Source: Engraulis encrasicolus (taxonomy: Eukaryota; Chordata; Actinopteri; Clupeiformes; Engraulidae). From it: a stretch of DNA of 64,000 nt. Below are positions 35,395-46,322 of the stretch, piece after piece. The notes beneath the pieces were generated by a model. It was not told the origin of the DNA. It worked only from the letters and a program-made list of their open reading frames with translations, and did no database searches. The stretch spans positions 18,586,781 to 18,650,780 of the forward strand of contig NC_085865.1 in NCBI RefSeq assembly GCF_034702125.1, in the 5' to 3' direction. The position numbers were made by a program, and so were the translations under genes. The stretch's first letter is position 1, and every line of letters begins with the position of its first letter.

Positions 35395-35662
35395 AAAGCA
35401 CAAAAGCACAACAATACCTCTTAATGTATGTCCTCTACAAGTCTTCTGTTGTCCAGTCTTGCACTTTAAATGTCTGTATGAGCACTGTCTATGTCCATAC
35501 TGTCTTAAGTCCATGTATAAGTACTGTCTATGTCTATACTGTCTATGTCCTTACCTAGATTTAGTCTATGTCTGTATGGGAAAGCAAGAAATGTAATTTC
35601 AAATTCTTTGTATGACCAGTGCATGTAAAGAAATTGACAATAAAACCTACTTGACTTGATAG
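35395..35662 (+). repeat. LINE 3'-tail-like repeat
   Basis: Repeated CTGTCTATGTC modules, then AAATTGACAATAAAACCTAC and TTGACTTGA, which is the 3' tail of a common fish non-LTR retroelement. No coding part is present. Confidence 0.45.
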
Positions 35663-35855
35663 AGACGCAGTTCTAACGCCAAAACGACCGTGTTCTGCCA
35701 GATTTTCCTACATTGTAATATTTTCCTGTGTAATATTGTTTACAGTAAAATTCAAAACAGTAACACAAAACAGGGTGTTAGATTTACGAGATGAAAGATA
35801 TGAAAATAAAGTTGCATGGTCATGGGTGCAAGTACTACCAAAAACCTGGCTTTTC

Positions 35856-36504
35856 AGTCCACTTTTTTGAACATTAAGGCTATTTCCTGAGTGGTCTGCA
35901 ATATTTTAGAGTCCCCCTCACCGTTTATTTCATGTTTGCTGCAGTCTCTGTAATTTGACTTATTTGGATTTGATCTCAACCAGCTTTAGAATGGCCATCT
36001 ATGGGCACCTGCAACTCTGTTCTTAAAATCAACTTTAACATTTGTTTTCAAGAATATGCAACTCACCAAGTGTTCAGCAGTATTCACTGGTGTTCCTTAA
36101 CAATTTTTGTGGCGAAATATGGCATCTGTCGTGTTTTATGTGTGTTTTATGTAGCAATTTGTAAGTTAAGTTTCACTTTCACTTTCACTTTCTTTCACAA
36201 AATGGCAAATAAAAAATGACAGAAGTCATATTTCACCTTGAAACTTGTTAGGGGCTGCTAGAGAACACCCCTAACCACTTTGTGAGCTGTAGACTTTCGA
36301 AAACAAATGTTTAAGGTGATTTTAAGAACAGAGTTGCAGGTGCCCATAGACGGCCATTCTAAAGCTGGTTGAGATAAAATTCAAATCAGCCAAATAACAG
36401 AGACTGCAGCAAACATGAAAGAAATGGTGAGGGGGACTCTAAAATACATTGCAGACCACTCTGAAAATGGCCTTAATGTTCAAAAAAGTGGACTTCTCCT
36501 TTAA
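35856..36504. mobile_element. TTAAAGGAGAAGTCCA foldback MITE, copy 2
   Basis: Same inverted arms and centre as copy 1 at 6828-7484 (GCACCTGCAACTCTGTTCTT; AAGAACAGAGTTGCAGGTGC). The extreme left 12 bases are missing; the right end is intact at CTTCTCCTTTAA. Confidence 0.88.
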
Positions 36505-37689
36505 ACTTAGCTAAGTTGCCAAAGTCACACTTCAATTTCTAAGACACACATGTCAAATAATGATAATAAACACACACCTGTAGTGTAAATTGTAAATTAA
36601 AGTAGGCCTACTCTATTCATCTATTCTCCGTAATATTGCACAGTCTTAGGATTAGCTGGTGTTGACGTTTCATGGTCTGCGCATGCCCAATGGGGGGTTT
36701 GTAGGCTTATATTACATGTAGGAGGATTTTACAGAACATCGGCTCGAAAAAGGCTTGCGTGCTTACATTGGAAATTGGCGTACCCCCTTTTAGGTGCTGT
36801 TCATACTACCCGGGTATTTTGATATACGACCTTCCCCTTCGGTTGTGCCTTTCGTTCACAAACAAACGAAGGTTTTCCTTCTATAAACGAAGCTCCAAAA
36901 AAACTCTGACAAAAGTGGAGATTTCTCCGGTTAGCGTTTGTGTATAAACAGAGATAAACGGATAGGCTACTTCTACTTAGGCCTACGCACACAGGCTTAA
37001 CGTATTTATGACAGCTCTCAACAGCATATTTATGTGTATTTGCCTATGATGTGAAGGAAAATATTTTGCAAAGCGTAGAGAAGAAAAATGTTTGTTTATC
37101 AAAATACCCAGGTATGTATAAACAGCACCTTATTCGTTCACCAGACCCGCTTTTCCTCCGTTTTCGGTCTGTTTTTACCCTCATTGAAATGAATTGTAGA
37201 ATGTTCAGAATGATGATGTCACAAACAGTGGCAGTTAGAGTGAGAGGTGACCTGTCCTTGGTTTTTTAATAAAATAAAACGAACCGCTTCATATATTGAC
37301 TAGGGAAAGGCATTGTCAGAGAGGTCTTGCCTTCGTCTACAAACTGTGTGAAAATCATTAGCCAACTCTTAAAAATGTTTGAGAGCTGTGTTAAAATTCC
37401 CATGAGCCCCCTATGGGGCTGCCCATTCATTTTAGGAAAGTGTGTGTGAACAGCTTATCGCATGTGCCAAAGATGTCCATTTGTTTGACTGAACCATTTG
37501 GCCTAGAAAAGTGATTTCAGCATTGACATGGAGAGCAATGTTGTGACATTTATATGTGTCCATATCATTTTACAACTTGCAAAACTTCAGGAGATATGAC
37601 AGTGTAAAAATGAGGCAGCACGTATTTCTGTAGGTACTGCTGCCTAACTGCCAGTCATAGAATTTTCATTCATACACACACACACACAC

Positions 37690-37912
37690 ATGCAGCGGGA
37701 CCCACTAGTTTGACGCCCTCTCGGTACTTCACATGCTAATCAAACATTTCAAACAAGCAATTTAAGGTTAGGTTTAGGGTTAAGGTTAGGGTTAGGTTTA
37801 AGGTAAAGGTTAGGGTTAGGTTTAGGGTTAAGGTTAGGGTTAGGGTTTAGGTTTAGGTTAAGTTTAGGGTCGTATGACGTAAGTGGTAAGTACCGAAAGG
37901 GCGTCGAATTAG
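37690..37912. mobile_element. TIR element carrying telomere-like repeats
   Basis: Left end GGGACCCACTAGTTTGACGC then CCTCTCGGTACTT; right end in reverse complement GGGACTCACTAATTCGACGC then CCTTTCGGTACTT. Flanking duplication CACATGCAGC, 10 bp, though the first bases on the left overlap a CA tract. That length fits Mutator-type insertion. Between the ends lies an array of GGTTAGGGTTAGG/TTTAGG variants (37763-37872). Confidence 0.75.
37763..37872 (+). repeat. interstitial TTAGGG-variant array
   Basis: About 110 bp of AAGGTTAGGGTTAGGTTTAG-type repeats, mixing TTAGGG, TTTAGG and TTAAGG. It lies inside a transposon-like element and is not a chromosome end. Confidence 0.9.
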
Positions 37913-38072
37913 TGAGTCCCCACATGCAGCCTTGTAGAACTTAAGAACTCATCGCCTGGGCAACCGTGGCCTAATAGGTGCTGTGGCCACTGTATCAGCA
38001 GAGATTCTTTATTAGCGCTAAGTATATATCTCTCTACTCTCTCTGGTATCAGTAAGTGACAGTGGCCTAATG

Positions 38073-38469
38073 CAGTGGTTCTCAAACTTTTTGTGTGAAG
38101 TAGGCCTACCACCCGAGAAAATATTGAGCTCTCTGAGTACCACCTTGACAACCAACATTAGAATATCGTAGCAAAGGCCTTCCATATTCACTTTTGCCAG
38201 TCAATACAGGTTCATAACGGCATCAACAGCTACGGTCACATTCAGTGCAAATTTGTTTTTAAATTTCTTGCTTGCCTAGTATTATTCTGCATTATGTTTT
38301 CAGATTCATACAGTTCAATATTACAAAATGTGAGACCAAAGAGACATTTTCGACTGCAACAACTTGATCAGCCTTCAAATCAATGCACAAAAAAATAATT
38401 CTTCCAAGTACCACCAGAGATGTCTCAAGTACCACCAGTGGTACGCGTACCACAGTTTGAGCACCACTG
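38073..38469. mobile_element. hAT-like element with TSD
   Basis: Ends CAGTGGTTCTCAAACTTTTT and CACAGTTTGAGCACCACTG. Flanks GCCTAATG and GCCTAATT match at seven of eight bases. The interior repeats GTACCACC several times. It lies about 600-1,000 bp upstream of the presumed socs6 first exon. Confidence 0.9.
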
Positions 38470-38554
38470 GCCTAATTGGTAGGGTGTTGGTCTGTCAGAG
38501 GGCTGCAGGTGCGAATACCACCCTTACCTCTCCCTACCCACCCATTGCTGAAAG

Positions 38555-38556
<2 letters not shown>

Positions 38557-38640
<84 letters not shown>
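38557..38640 (+). repeat. (GT)n microsatellite
   Basis: About 42 GT units, followed by an (ATT)n tract at 38702-38788. Confidence 0.97.
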
Positions 38641-38644
<4 letters not shown>

Positions 38645-38701
38645 GTCGCAAGCATACTAATAGCATTGTCTTTGCGGAAATGCAGTCTAGTTAATTAGGC
38701 C

Positions 38702-38749
<48 letters not shown>

Positions 38750-38752
38750 GTA

Positions 38753-38787
<35 letters not shown>

Positions 38788-38788
38788 G
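38702..38788 (+). repeat. (ATT)n microsatellite
   Basis: About 28 ATT units with one short break near 38750. Confidence 0.97.
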
Positions 38789-39039
38789 CCTATTATATAG
38801 TAAACACAATCAATGTCAAGAATGCATGACTTAATCATCTGAATCAAAAGAAAAACAACACACCAGAGGTGTCTCCTCTTGTCCTCTCCCACAATGCAAC
38901 AGGCAACAAAGGAAAGGAGGAGGAAGGGGACAACAGAAAAGTAACAAAAAAGAGGAGTAGCTCTAGGGCGAAGCGACTGTGAGCTAACCTAATATATGAA
39001 GAGAGTTGACATACAACAACGTAGTAGCTAGTGTTTCTG

Positions 39040-39339
39040 ACACGCACTTTCGTTAAACGCCTGTGTGGTAGGCATTATAATTATTGCCCACACAAACGCT
39101 TGAAGGCGCACGTTTTATTTGCTAACCTCTGTTAGCGTGCTCGCTTGCCAACCCAATGGATATTCGTGCTAAGATAGCCTGCTAACGTGACGTCCGGTGT
39201 AGCATACGCTAGCTAGTCCACGTTAACAAGTCCTGATAAATGGAAAAGTTGGAAAACTCGATAAGTAATGCAAAACTAAAGTACAAATTGGGAGCATGAT
39301 GTACTTGGGAATACAAAGACTGGTCTCGAGGATGCTGTG
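39040..39339 (+). other. socs6: candidate socs6 non-coding exon 1 and promoter
   Basis: The sequence upstream of the coding exon changes from repeat to unique. It contains a good donor GCTGTG|GTAAGTAAA at 39340 and several TTAGC/GCTAAC-rich motifs. SOCS6 in other vertebrates has one or more non-coding 5' exons (known), so this donor could pair with the acceptor at 40430. The 5' boundary is not defined by the sequence. Confidence 0.4.
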
Positions 39340-40430
39340 GTAAGTAAACATCAAAGTTACCTGCTAGCTCGTGAACTATCTAGGTAGCAGTCTAGGTCAA
39401 GTAATGTAGCTAGCTGACTGACGTTTCCCACCTCTCTAGCGAGGAAGAATAGCAACATTCTTTTAGCTACGCTGGCTAGCTAACCTTCTACCTAGGAAAA
39501 TAGCTGCGTAGGCCTGTCCTCAAAATATGATTGCCTCGTTGTCGATTGGAAATGGGAACACATCACAGCACGACGTAGCAGCTATGCAAAAGGTCAACGT
39601 AATAACTTGTCTTCAGGTCAATATTTCCGTTATATTTTTTGGATGACGGTGGGAGTTGTCCCTGCGTTGTGTCTCCTGGTATCTGGCCTATGCACGCTAT
39701 CAATAGCAGACATTGGTCGTGGGAGGACAAGGAAATACCGTCGTGATGAATGAATAAAGCTTGTCAGCTTTTCGATGTTGTTGAATAATGCATTTCGTAA
39801 AAGTGTTGTGATGCTGTCCTGTCTGGCCTGATGATTTGGCCTAAATATTAGGTGTTACAATGTTTTTAAAAGCATGCTTTGTTGGTTCCATTGCGGCTTG
39901 ATGGGTGGAAATGGCTAAAATCAACTGCTATTCAACCGTACAAGATGTCATTCTACAGCCTTATTATCTGTATATTTTTTCTCAAATGGTCACCATCCAT
40001 ATGTCAACTGTGTGGAATAAATCGTTGCAGGCTGCTGCCTATGAACTATTCCCCTGTTCACAACAGCAATTTTATTAGACACGTATATGTGCACTTTAGA
40101 ATACTTGTATACCTTGTAAACAGAACGTGCCCCATTGAGCATTTTATTGACAAGGATAAATCTTGCTCAGAAGCAGTGATATGTGGGAACCTACTGTAGA
40201 ATTGAGGGCAGAACAGACATAGGGGGTATAGTGGCCATACACATTTAGGACAGTAATGCACTCGTGCAAATCAATGTACACAATTGCGAGTTTAATGTTG
40301 TGAGCGTTGTAAAAGCAGAAGCTGTGGTGCAATCCTGGGATCTTGCATCATGTCAGTAATTTTTCAAGGCATTTTTAAAATAAATTTGACCAAAGTTTTC
40401 ATCCATATTCTGTTTTTTCTTGTCTTTCAG
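39340..40430 (+). other. socs6: candidate socs6 5' UTR intron
   Basis: Runs from the GTAAGT donor at 39340 to the acceptor TTTTCTTGTCTTTCAG at 40415-40430, which has a strong polypyrimidine tract. The interior is unique sequence with no element seen. Confidence 0.45.
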
Positions 40431-40558
40431 GTGAGGTCAGCTATGACATTCACATCTCTGGCACAACTCAGCCTACCGGAGGGACATTGTTTTTAGCGTC
40501 TGGCTAGCCAGAAAGGTGAGACCTCTTCCCATGTTCTCGCCACAGAGAAGCTTCCAGA
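40431..40558 (+). other. socs6: socs6 5' UTR segment with upstream ORFs
   Basis: It starts after the strong acceptor at 40430 and runs to the start codon. It contains an upstream ORF of 17 codons (ATG 40443, TAG 40494-40496) and a second ATG at 40531. The frame from the second ATG overlaps the socs6 start and ends at TGA 40624-40626. Confidence 0.55.
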
Positions 40559-42175
40559 ATGAAGAAGATCAGCCTCAAGACGATCCGCAAGTCCCTGAAC
40601 ATGACCAAAGGGGGGAAGGAGGGTGAGGGGGACTTTGTGATGCTCCAGCAGCCCGTGCTGAGTGCCGACTACCCCAAGGAGGACTCCTTCTTCGCGGGCT
40701 GCTACACCGCAGACATCACCGCCTGTGAGCCGAGCGGCGAGGAGGAGAAGGGATCGAAGGGCCGCGCCAAGGGGGAGGGTTTAATGGGCACCCTGAAGAG
40801 GAGGCTGTCGGCCAAGCAGAAAGGCAAAGGCGAAAGGAAAGGTGGCTCGTCCTCGCCATGCGTGGGCTCGGGCGACGACGACGACACCTTCTCCTCCTCC
40901 TCCGTTCCCGTCACCTTCAGCGAGGTCAAGGCGCAGCGCCCGCTGCGGTCCTCGTCCCTCCGTAGCTCCCACTACAGCCCCTCTCCCTGGCCGCTGCGCC
41001 CCGTCAACTCTGAGGTGAAGGTCAAGGCCATGGTGCACTCGCCCAGCCCCAGCCCCTCCCTCAACGGCATGCGGAAGGAGTTCCATGACATCGACATGGA
41101 GGGGCTGTTTGCAGACCACCCCCACGGGGAATCGCTGAAGAACCTGGCGCCCCACCAGAACGGGGCCTTGCGCTTGAACATTGACGAAAATGTGCCTGTG
41201 GTCATTGGGCTGACGCCTCAAGACTACATCCAGTACACCATGCCTTTAGATGAGGGAATGTACCCGGAGGGCTCACACTCCTGCTGCCTGGACGGCTCCT
41301 CGCCCATGGAGGTGGTCGAGCAGGTGGAGGGGGACGGTGGTGGGGGTGAGGGTGGTGCCCTCCATGCGGAACCCGGACATGAAGATCCGGATTTAGACTT
41401 GCCATCCGAGCTCTTCCTGGAGCAGTCCTTGAACGGGCTGCTCGGCGGCTCGGCAGCGATGCTGTTTCACGGTTCCAGCATCCACATCCCCTCCCTCTCC
41501 CCCTCCCTCTCCCCGCTCACCGGCGATGATATCCCCAGGACCTTTTCGGGGTTCAGTGGTGCGGACTCGCACGTGGCGGAGAGAGTCAGGCACCACCTGA
41601 ACTTCGATCCCAACTCCGCCCCGGGTGTCAGCAGGGTCTACGACTCGGTGCAGCACAGCGGGCCCATGGTGGTAACGAGCCTTACAGAGGAGCTGAAAAA
41701 GCTGGCCAAACAGGGTTGGTACTGGGGTCCTATAACGCGATGGGAGGCCGAGGAGAAGCTGACCAACCTGCCTGATGGTTCCTTCCTGGTCCGCGACAGC
41801 TCTGATGACCGATACTTGCTCAGCTTGAGTTTTAGGTCACAGGGCAAGACGTTGCACACTAGGATTGAGCATTCGAATGGCAGGTTCAGCTTCTATGAGC
41901 AGCCTGACTTGGAGGGTCACACGTCCATTGTGGACCTCATTGAACACTCTATAAAAGACTCAGAGAACGGTGCGTTTTGTTACTCTAGATCTCGAGTGCC
42001 TGGGTCGGCCACCTACCCTGTCAGACTGACCAATCCCGTCTCTCGATTCATGCAGGTACGCTCACTGCAGTACCTCTGCCGCTTCGTCATAAGACAGTAC
42101 ACGCGCATAGACCTAATCCAGAAACTGCCTTTGCCAAACAAGATGAAAGATTACTTGCAGGAAAAGCACTACTGA
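40559..42175 (+). CDS. socs6: suppressor of cytokine signalling 6 (SOCS6)
   Basis: SOCS6 is the substrate receptor of an Elongin B/C-Cullin 5-Rbx2 ubiquitin ligase. It binds phosphotyrosine targets such as activated receptor kinases and adaptor proteins and sends them for degradation (known for the family). One intact exon encodes 538 residues, against about 535 in human. The N-terminus MKKISLKTIRKSLNMTKGG and the LMGTLKRRLSAKQKGKGERK block are SOCS6 signatures. VPVVIGLTPQDYIQYTMPLD is conserved at about 220-240. The SH2 domain starts near W386 (GWYWGPITRWEAEEKL) with the phosphate-binding arginine R412 in FLVRDSSDD. The SOCS box follows at about 500-538: BC-box SLQYLCRFVIRQY, then the Cul5-box LPLPNKMKDYL, ending EKHY. 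An acidic, glycine-rich stretch (EGDGGGGEGGA) is specific to this copy. The start context CCAGAATGAAG is fair. Fish have two socs6 paralogues; which one this is cannot be told here. Confidence 0.98.
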   Translation: MKKISLKTIRKSLNMTKGGKEGEGDFVMLQQPVLSADYPKEDSFFAGCYTADITACEPSGEEEKGSKGRAKGEGLMGTLKRRLSAKQKGKGERKGGSSSPCVGSGDDDDTFSSSSVPVTFSEVKAQRPLRSSSLRSSHYSPSPWPLRPVNSEVKVKAMVHSPSPSPSLNGMRKEFHDIDMEGLFADHPHGESLKNLAPHQNGALRLNIDENVPVVIGLTPQDYIQYTMPLDEGMYPEGSHSCCLDGSSPMEVVEQVEGDGGGGEGGALHAEPGHEDPDLDLPSELFLEQSLNGLLGGSAAMLFHGSSIHIPSLSPSLSPLTGDDIPRTFSGFSGADSHVAERVRHHLNFDPNSAPGVSRVYDSVQHSGPMVVTSLTEELKKLAKQGWYWGPITRWEAEEKLTNLPDGSFLVRDSSDDRYLLSLSFRSQGKTLHTRIEHSNGRFSFYEQPDLEGHTSIVDLIEHSIKDSENGAFCYSRSRVPGSATYPVRLTNPVSRFMQVRSLQYLCRFVIRQYTRIDLIQKLPLPNKMKDYLQEKHY

Positions 42176-45100
42176 GATTGCTATGCGTTGGGACACAGTA
42201 GCTAGCAAATTGCACTTTTCAGGTTTCAGAACTGAAATTGAACAAGGTTTACAGACATCTTTTAGGTTTTAAGTGATTGTTTTAGTTGGTTTGTTATTTT
42301 TAGAGACTCTTTTTGGGCTTTTAGCATCTGATCTTCAATTTGAACCATGTTAAATTTGTGATGGCTCTGATATTCAGTGTTATACAGTAATTTTAACTCA
42401 ACTGCAACTTTCTTCTTGCATAGAATCTGGCACATAGCATGCTTATCCTAGCACATCGTGTTGGAGAAGAGAGTTGATTGTCACAAATGTTATGTATCCA
42501 TCATGTTAAAAAGCATTGTTTCGCCATAGTATGATTTAATGCTGTTATTGATTTGTTCAGTTTAGTATTTTATTTGATTGTCATCTATCACAAGCTCTGC
42601 AGATCCGCTGTAGACATATATTACTTTTTGAGTACCAGTTTCTATTGATGTCAGCCAGCAGTTTGGCCCATTTTGATATGAACAGGAGGATATTACGAAC
42701 AGTTACTTATATATGCGTTTATTTTAATTTTAAATGAAGGTACTGTTTCAAGGATTTTTGTAACAAATGCTGCTGGATATTCATCATAGATCTTGCATAA
42801 TAATTATAGCTTTGTTTGGTAAACCATGGAAAATGGATGTCTCATAATGTGCAGTGGAAGACCTGAAGGTAAAATGCTAGTTAATGCTAAGTTGTGCTAA
42901 AGCCAATTCATCAATATCCCTTTACTGGTCCCACCTCTGTTTTGACATGCAGTGGACATGATGCGAGATGGAAGAGTAGGTAGGGCAAATGCTCTCTCGA
43001 AGTGACCATAACATCTAAAACAAACGAAAAAAAATCTAGATTGAAACAAATATATGGCTCATACTTTCCAAAAAGGGAATCGTGTTCGAAAAGGGAGCGG
43101 TTTGATGATGTGTGACAGCACTTCCAGACCTGGGAAGATTAGGCCTTGGCTTTGTCTTTTGTGTTACTCTGTGTGTAATAAAAGGTGTAAGGGGAGCAGC
43201 TTGTTGAAAGGTGGTTGTGAATCGGAATGAAGTTATCTGTGTTTTCATGAAGAGAAACATTTGTGAAGTCGGGAACTTGAAGTGAAGAGGTGAGAATTGA
43301 ATTAGGAAGATGTGACCGCTCTCCGATGACTTTCAAACATTTTATGATGGTTGTATTTGAGAGAAGCTAAAATAATTTCACAACACTCTTCATCTGGCTG
43401 TAATTGTAAATGTCAGTTGAAAGTGTTCAAAACTGTTGTGTGATTCTGGAAGTTGTCAAGGGACGGTTACATGAGAATTGATGTTAAGCAGGATGGGACA
43501 GTGACGTTTTTTTTGTTTTTCAGTGTTCTCTGCATTTTGTGCTCTTGTCCTTGTTCGTTAATGCCATCATCTGTCACTCGCAATTTTCGACTGTTATCAA
43601 TCCAAGCACTTCTTCTTAGCATATCGGTCTCCTCCCTGTTATTAAACCCAATATGAGTTGTCCCTCAGATGTTTTTGTATACACAAAGGGAAGATCATAA
43701 TATCTTATGAAATGAGGGCTCACAGGAACCAGGGGAGAGCAGCCTTTTAAAGTCTTTCCTGTGAACTTTTCTCTCCAAAAATAGACAAATATGGAACGTA
43801 CATGCTGTGTGTGGCTATCAGGTTCAAGTGGCACCCGGACAGCTCCTAACTCAACAGCCACTATGGTCAGTTTTGCCATGGTCCTGCCTCTGTGTAGTGG
43901 CATAATTAAACATGAAGGATTTTGTGTAAAAGGAGACAGTGTTGACGGATTTTTTTGTCCAACAAGGTGGGTGGGTGGTGTGGGACGGTGATTGTTGTTG
44001 GCAAGCATTGAATATATGCAGTGTATTCTCACTATTTAGGGCACAATGTAGTCTCTACAATTGTATTTAAAAAACTTGTTGATTATTAATGTTGCCATTG
44101 GGCCAAATGCAGTACCTGCGCTGTAGTTTGGTAGAGTTAGATTGTAATATAGAGTTGGAATTAGCTGGTATGTTGATTAATATTAACCATTCCTCATTAA
44201 CTAAGTAATTGGCTGTTACTGATGACATATCCGACTAATGGCTGCTACTATGCAGTACTTTGGTCAAAGGCCCCACATGTCAGTGGGTAGGTCTGAATAA
44301 GTAAAGTGATGACCGTAGGTCACAGATTGGGATCAACAGATGGAGCAGGATTGTCGCTGTATAGGTACGGATTGTATAAATGGCTTCGGCTCATTCTTCT
44401 TGAAGACGTCCATCGTGATTGGCTAGGTGTGGCTTGAAACCTTTATGCCAATTTGCAGACAGGCCTCTAGTCTACTCGTTGCCTAAGAATCAGTTTCATA
44501 GGACTGACCCGAGATCAGCTGAAGTGGAATGCTGGTGATGGTGAATAATTGCCTTATTGAGACCATGTTTTTGTTTTATTTTTTAATCGTTTCCATGATC
44601 GAAGAAAATGTGCTCAAGGCAAGGCACAGACGTTGGTGTTTTTGAGAAAAAAATAAATGTGCATAGAACATGTTGGTGTTGATCTGAGCAAATCTAAATG
44701 TGAAATGAAGTGTTGAGTGCTGAACTGTTATGTTGCTTTCATTGTTTGGGTTGTTTTAATGCCTTTTTAAATTGTTCTTTTGCAGACATGTTTTTTAATT
44801 GGCTTGGTGCATAATTACTCGGGGTATTTGCTGTGATTTCCATCCCCCCACCCTCCTCTCACTCGAAATACTTCAGTTTTTTTCCACATCCCTGAAGTTC
44901 ACTTTTAGTCGAGATGAATGGTTTTAATTGCTACGCAGTTGCTTGTTTAGATACCTTAAGATTATCAACAGTAGAGCTGTCAAACTCTAAAGAAGCGCTG
45001 CCTAATTCATGCTTTTTGTTTCTCCCCTGCAAAAACTTTGTTGTTTGTTTAGACTTCGTGCTGCGAATGAAGGTAAATGTTTACATTAAATATTGTACAT

Positions 45101-45510
45101 GTGTTTTTTTACTCTTTTTCTCATAAGCGTCGGTACAAGGTATTACCTGTATGTCTTTTTAATGTGTTCTACACGCTTGGAGCTGCTTAATGGTAATGAT
45201 TGCCTTTCTGTATACTAGCGAAACCAGAATGTCACCATGAAGATACATTAACTAAATCCGATCAATTTGGGAGACTAAAATAGGTAACAGCTATACTTTT
45301 TATGCTCACTTATTTTAATCACCGACATGTAGTGAAAAATCCATTTCTGTCCAGTTTACATTGTATATTTTTTTCCAAAGTTAATGTTTTTGGTTTGTAT
45401 TTTCATTTGTTATTTGAATGAATCGATAGTGATTTATTGCACATTTTGGATACAGTTCAAGTTTTGTATCTGCTGATATAAATTATAAATAAAAAAGTAT
45501 ATATAAAAGT
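42176..45510 (+). other. socs6: socs6 3' UTR with poly(A) signal
   Basis: 3.3 kb of AT-rich unique sequence after the stop codon, free of transposons and long microsatellites, unlike its surroundings. AATAAA at 45488-45493 sits in an A-rich context and is the likely distal cleavage signal. An earlier AATAAA is at 43177-43182. SOCS6 has a long 3' UTR in other vertebrates, which supports this extent. The exact end is inferred. Confidence 0.6.
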
Positions 45511-46279
45511 CCGCATTTTTGTTTTTCTTGATAAGACACAGAACAGTTTTGACCAGGATGTGACTGTAGCTGTGTTACACTGTTGCTACAAACTGTGGTA
45601 CTATATTTGTCCAGAACCAATATTCTGACATTGCCACTGGAACTTTCTGATTTTTTTAAAGACATATTTCTTCAGACATCAGGTATCTTGCAGGGGAAAA
45701 ATGTTCAGCGCTTTGAGGGTAAGGCTGTCAAGATTTTGGGGTCTAGATTTGTCTGTATGCCGCCTGCATGCGAATGAGCTGGTATATAAGCCATGTTAGT
45801 GGCAGACTACTGACAGAAGAAGATTCTGGGCTGCAGAGGTGAAGATGATGCACAAATGTTTATTCTGCCACTGGACGGCGCATGATTTATTCATGATCCA
45901 AGGTGGCAGTACCATGTCATGTAGAGAGACCTCCTGCTTGGTTCCCCCAATCCCAGGAAAATTCTTTTCTCCCCCCCCTATCCCTCGGGTTGCAGCAGAA
46001 CCCCATTCTCAGTGAAGTGGAACTTGAAATAGTTTTGTTATCCCTCCTATTACAATCACTTTATTGACAATCCTGTGCAGCATAACCACTGAAGCAGGCG
46101 TGTGCTTGGCGAGGCATGGCGAGGAGCAGGTAGTTTCACCTCGCTATGTTTCATCCGCTCCCTGGCCTGCACATACTGTACTGCGCTCTCCCACAAGGTG
46201 TGCCATGCTTAATGAATACAGAAGGCCTAGCAGCAACACGGGCTGCAACACACACAGAGACGAGCTCGCACTCTCCACA

Positions 46280-46322
46280 TACAAAGACACACAGACACAC
46301 ACACACACACACACATACACAG
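46280..46322 (+). repeat. short (CA)n tract
   Basis: CA-rich tract of about 40 bp with a few interruptions. Confidence 0.9.

Noticed and set aside
37763..37872. Chromosome end or fusion point
   Set aside because: The telomere-like repeats are degenerate, only ~110 bp, and enclosed in a transposon-like element with target duplication.
40781..41221. Minus-strand frames opposite socs6
   Set aside because: They are shadows caused by the GC-rich codon use of the socs6 exon.
42050..42062. Splice donor CAGGTACGC inside socs6
   Set aside because: The open frame continues through it into the conserved SOCS box, which other vertebrates encode in the same exon.
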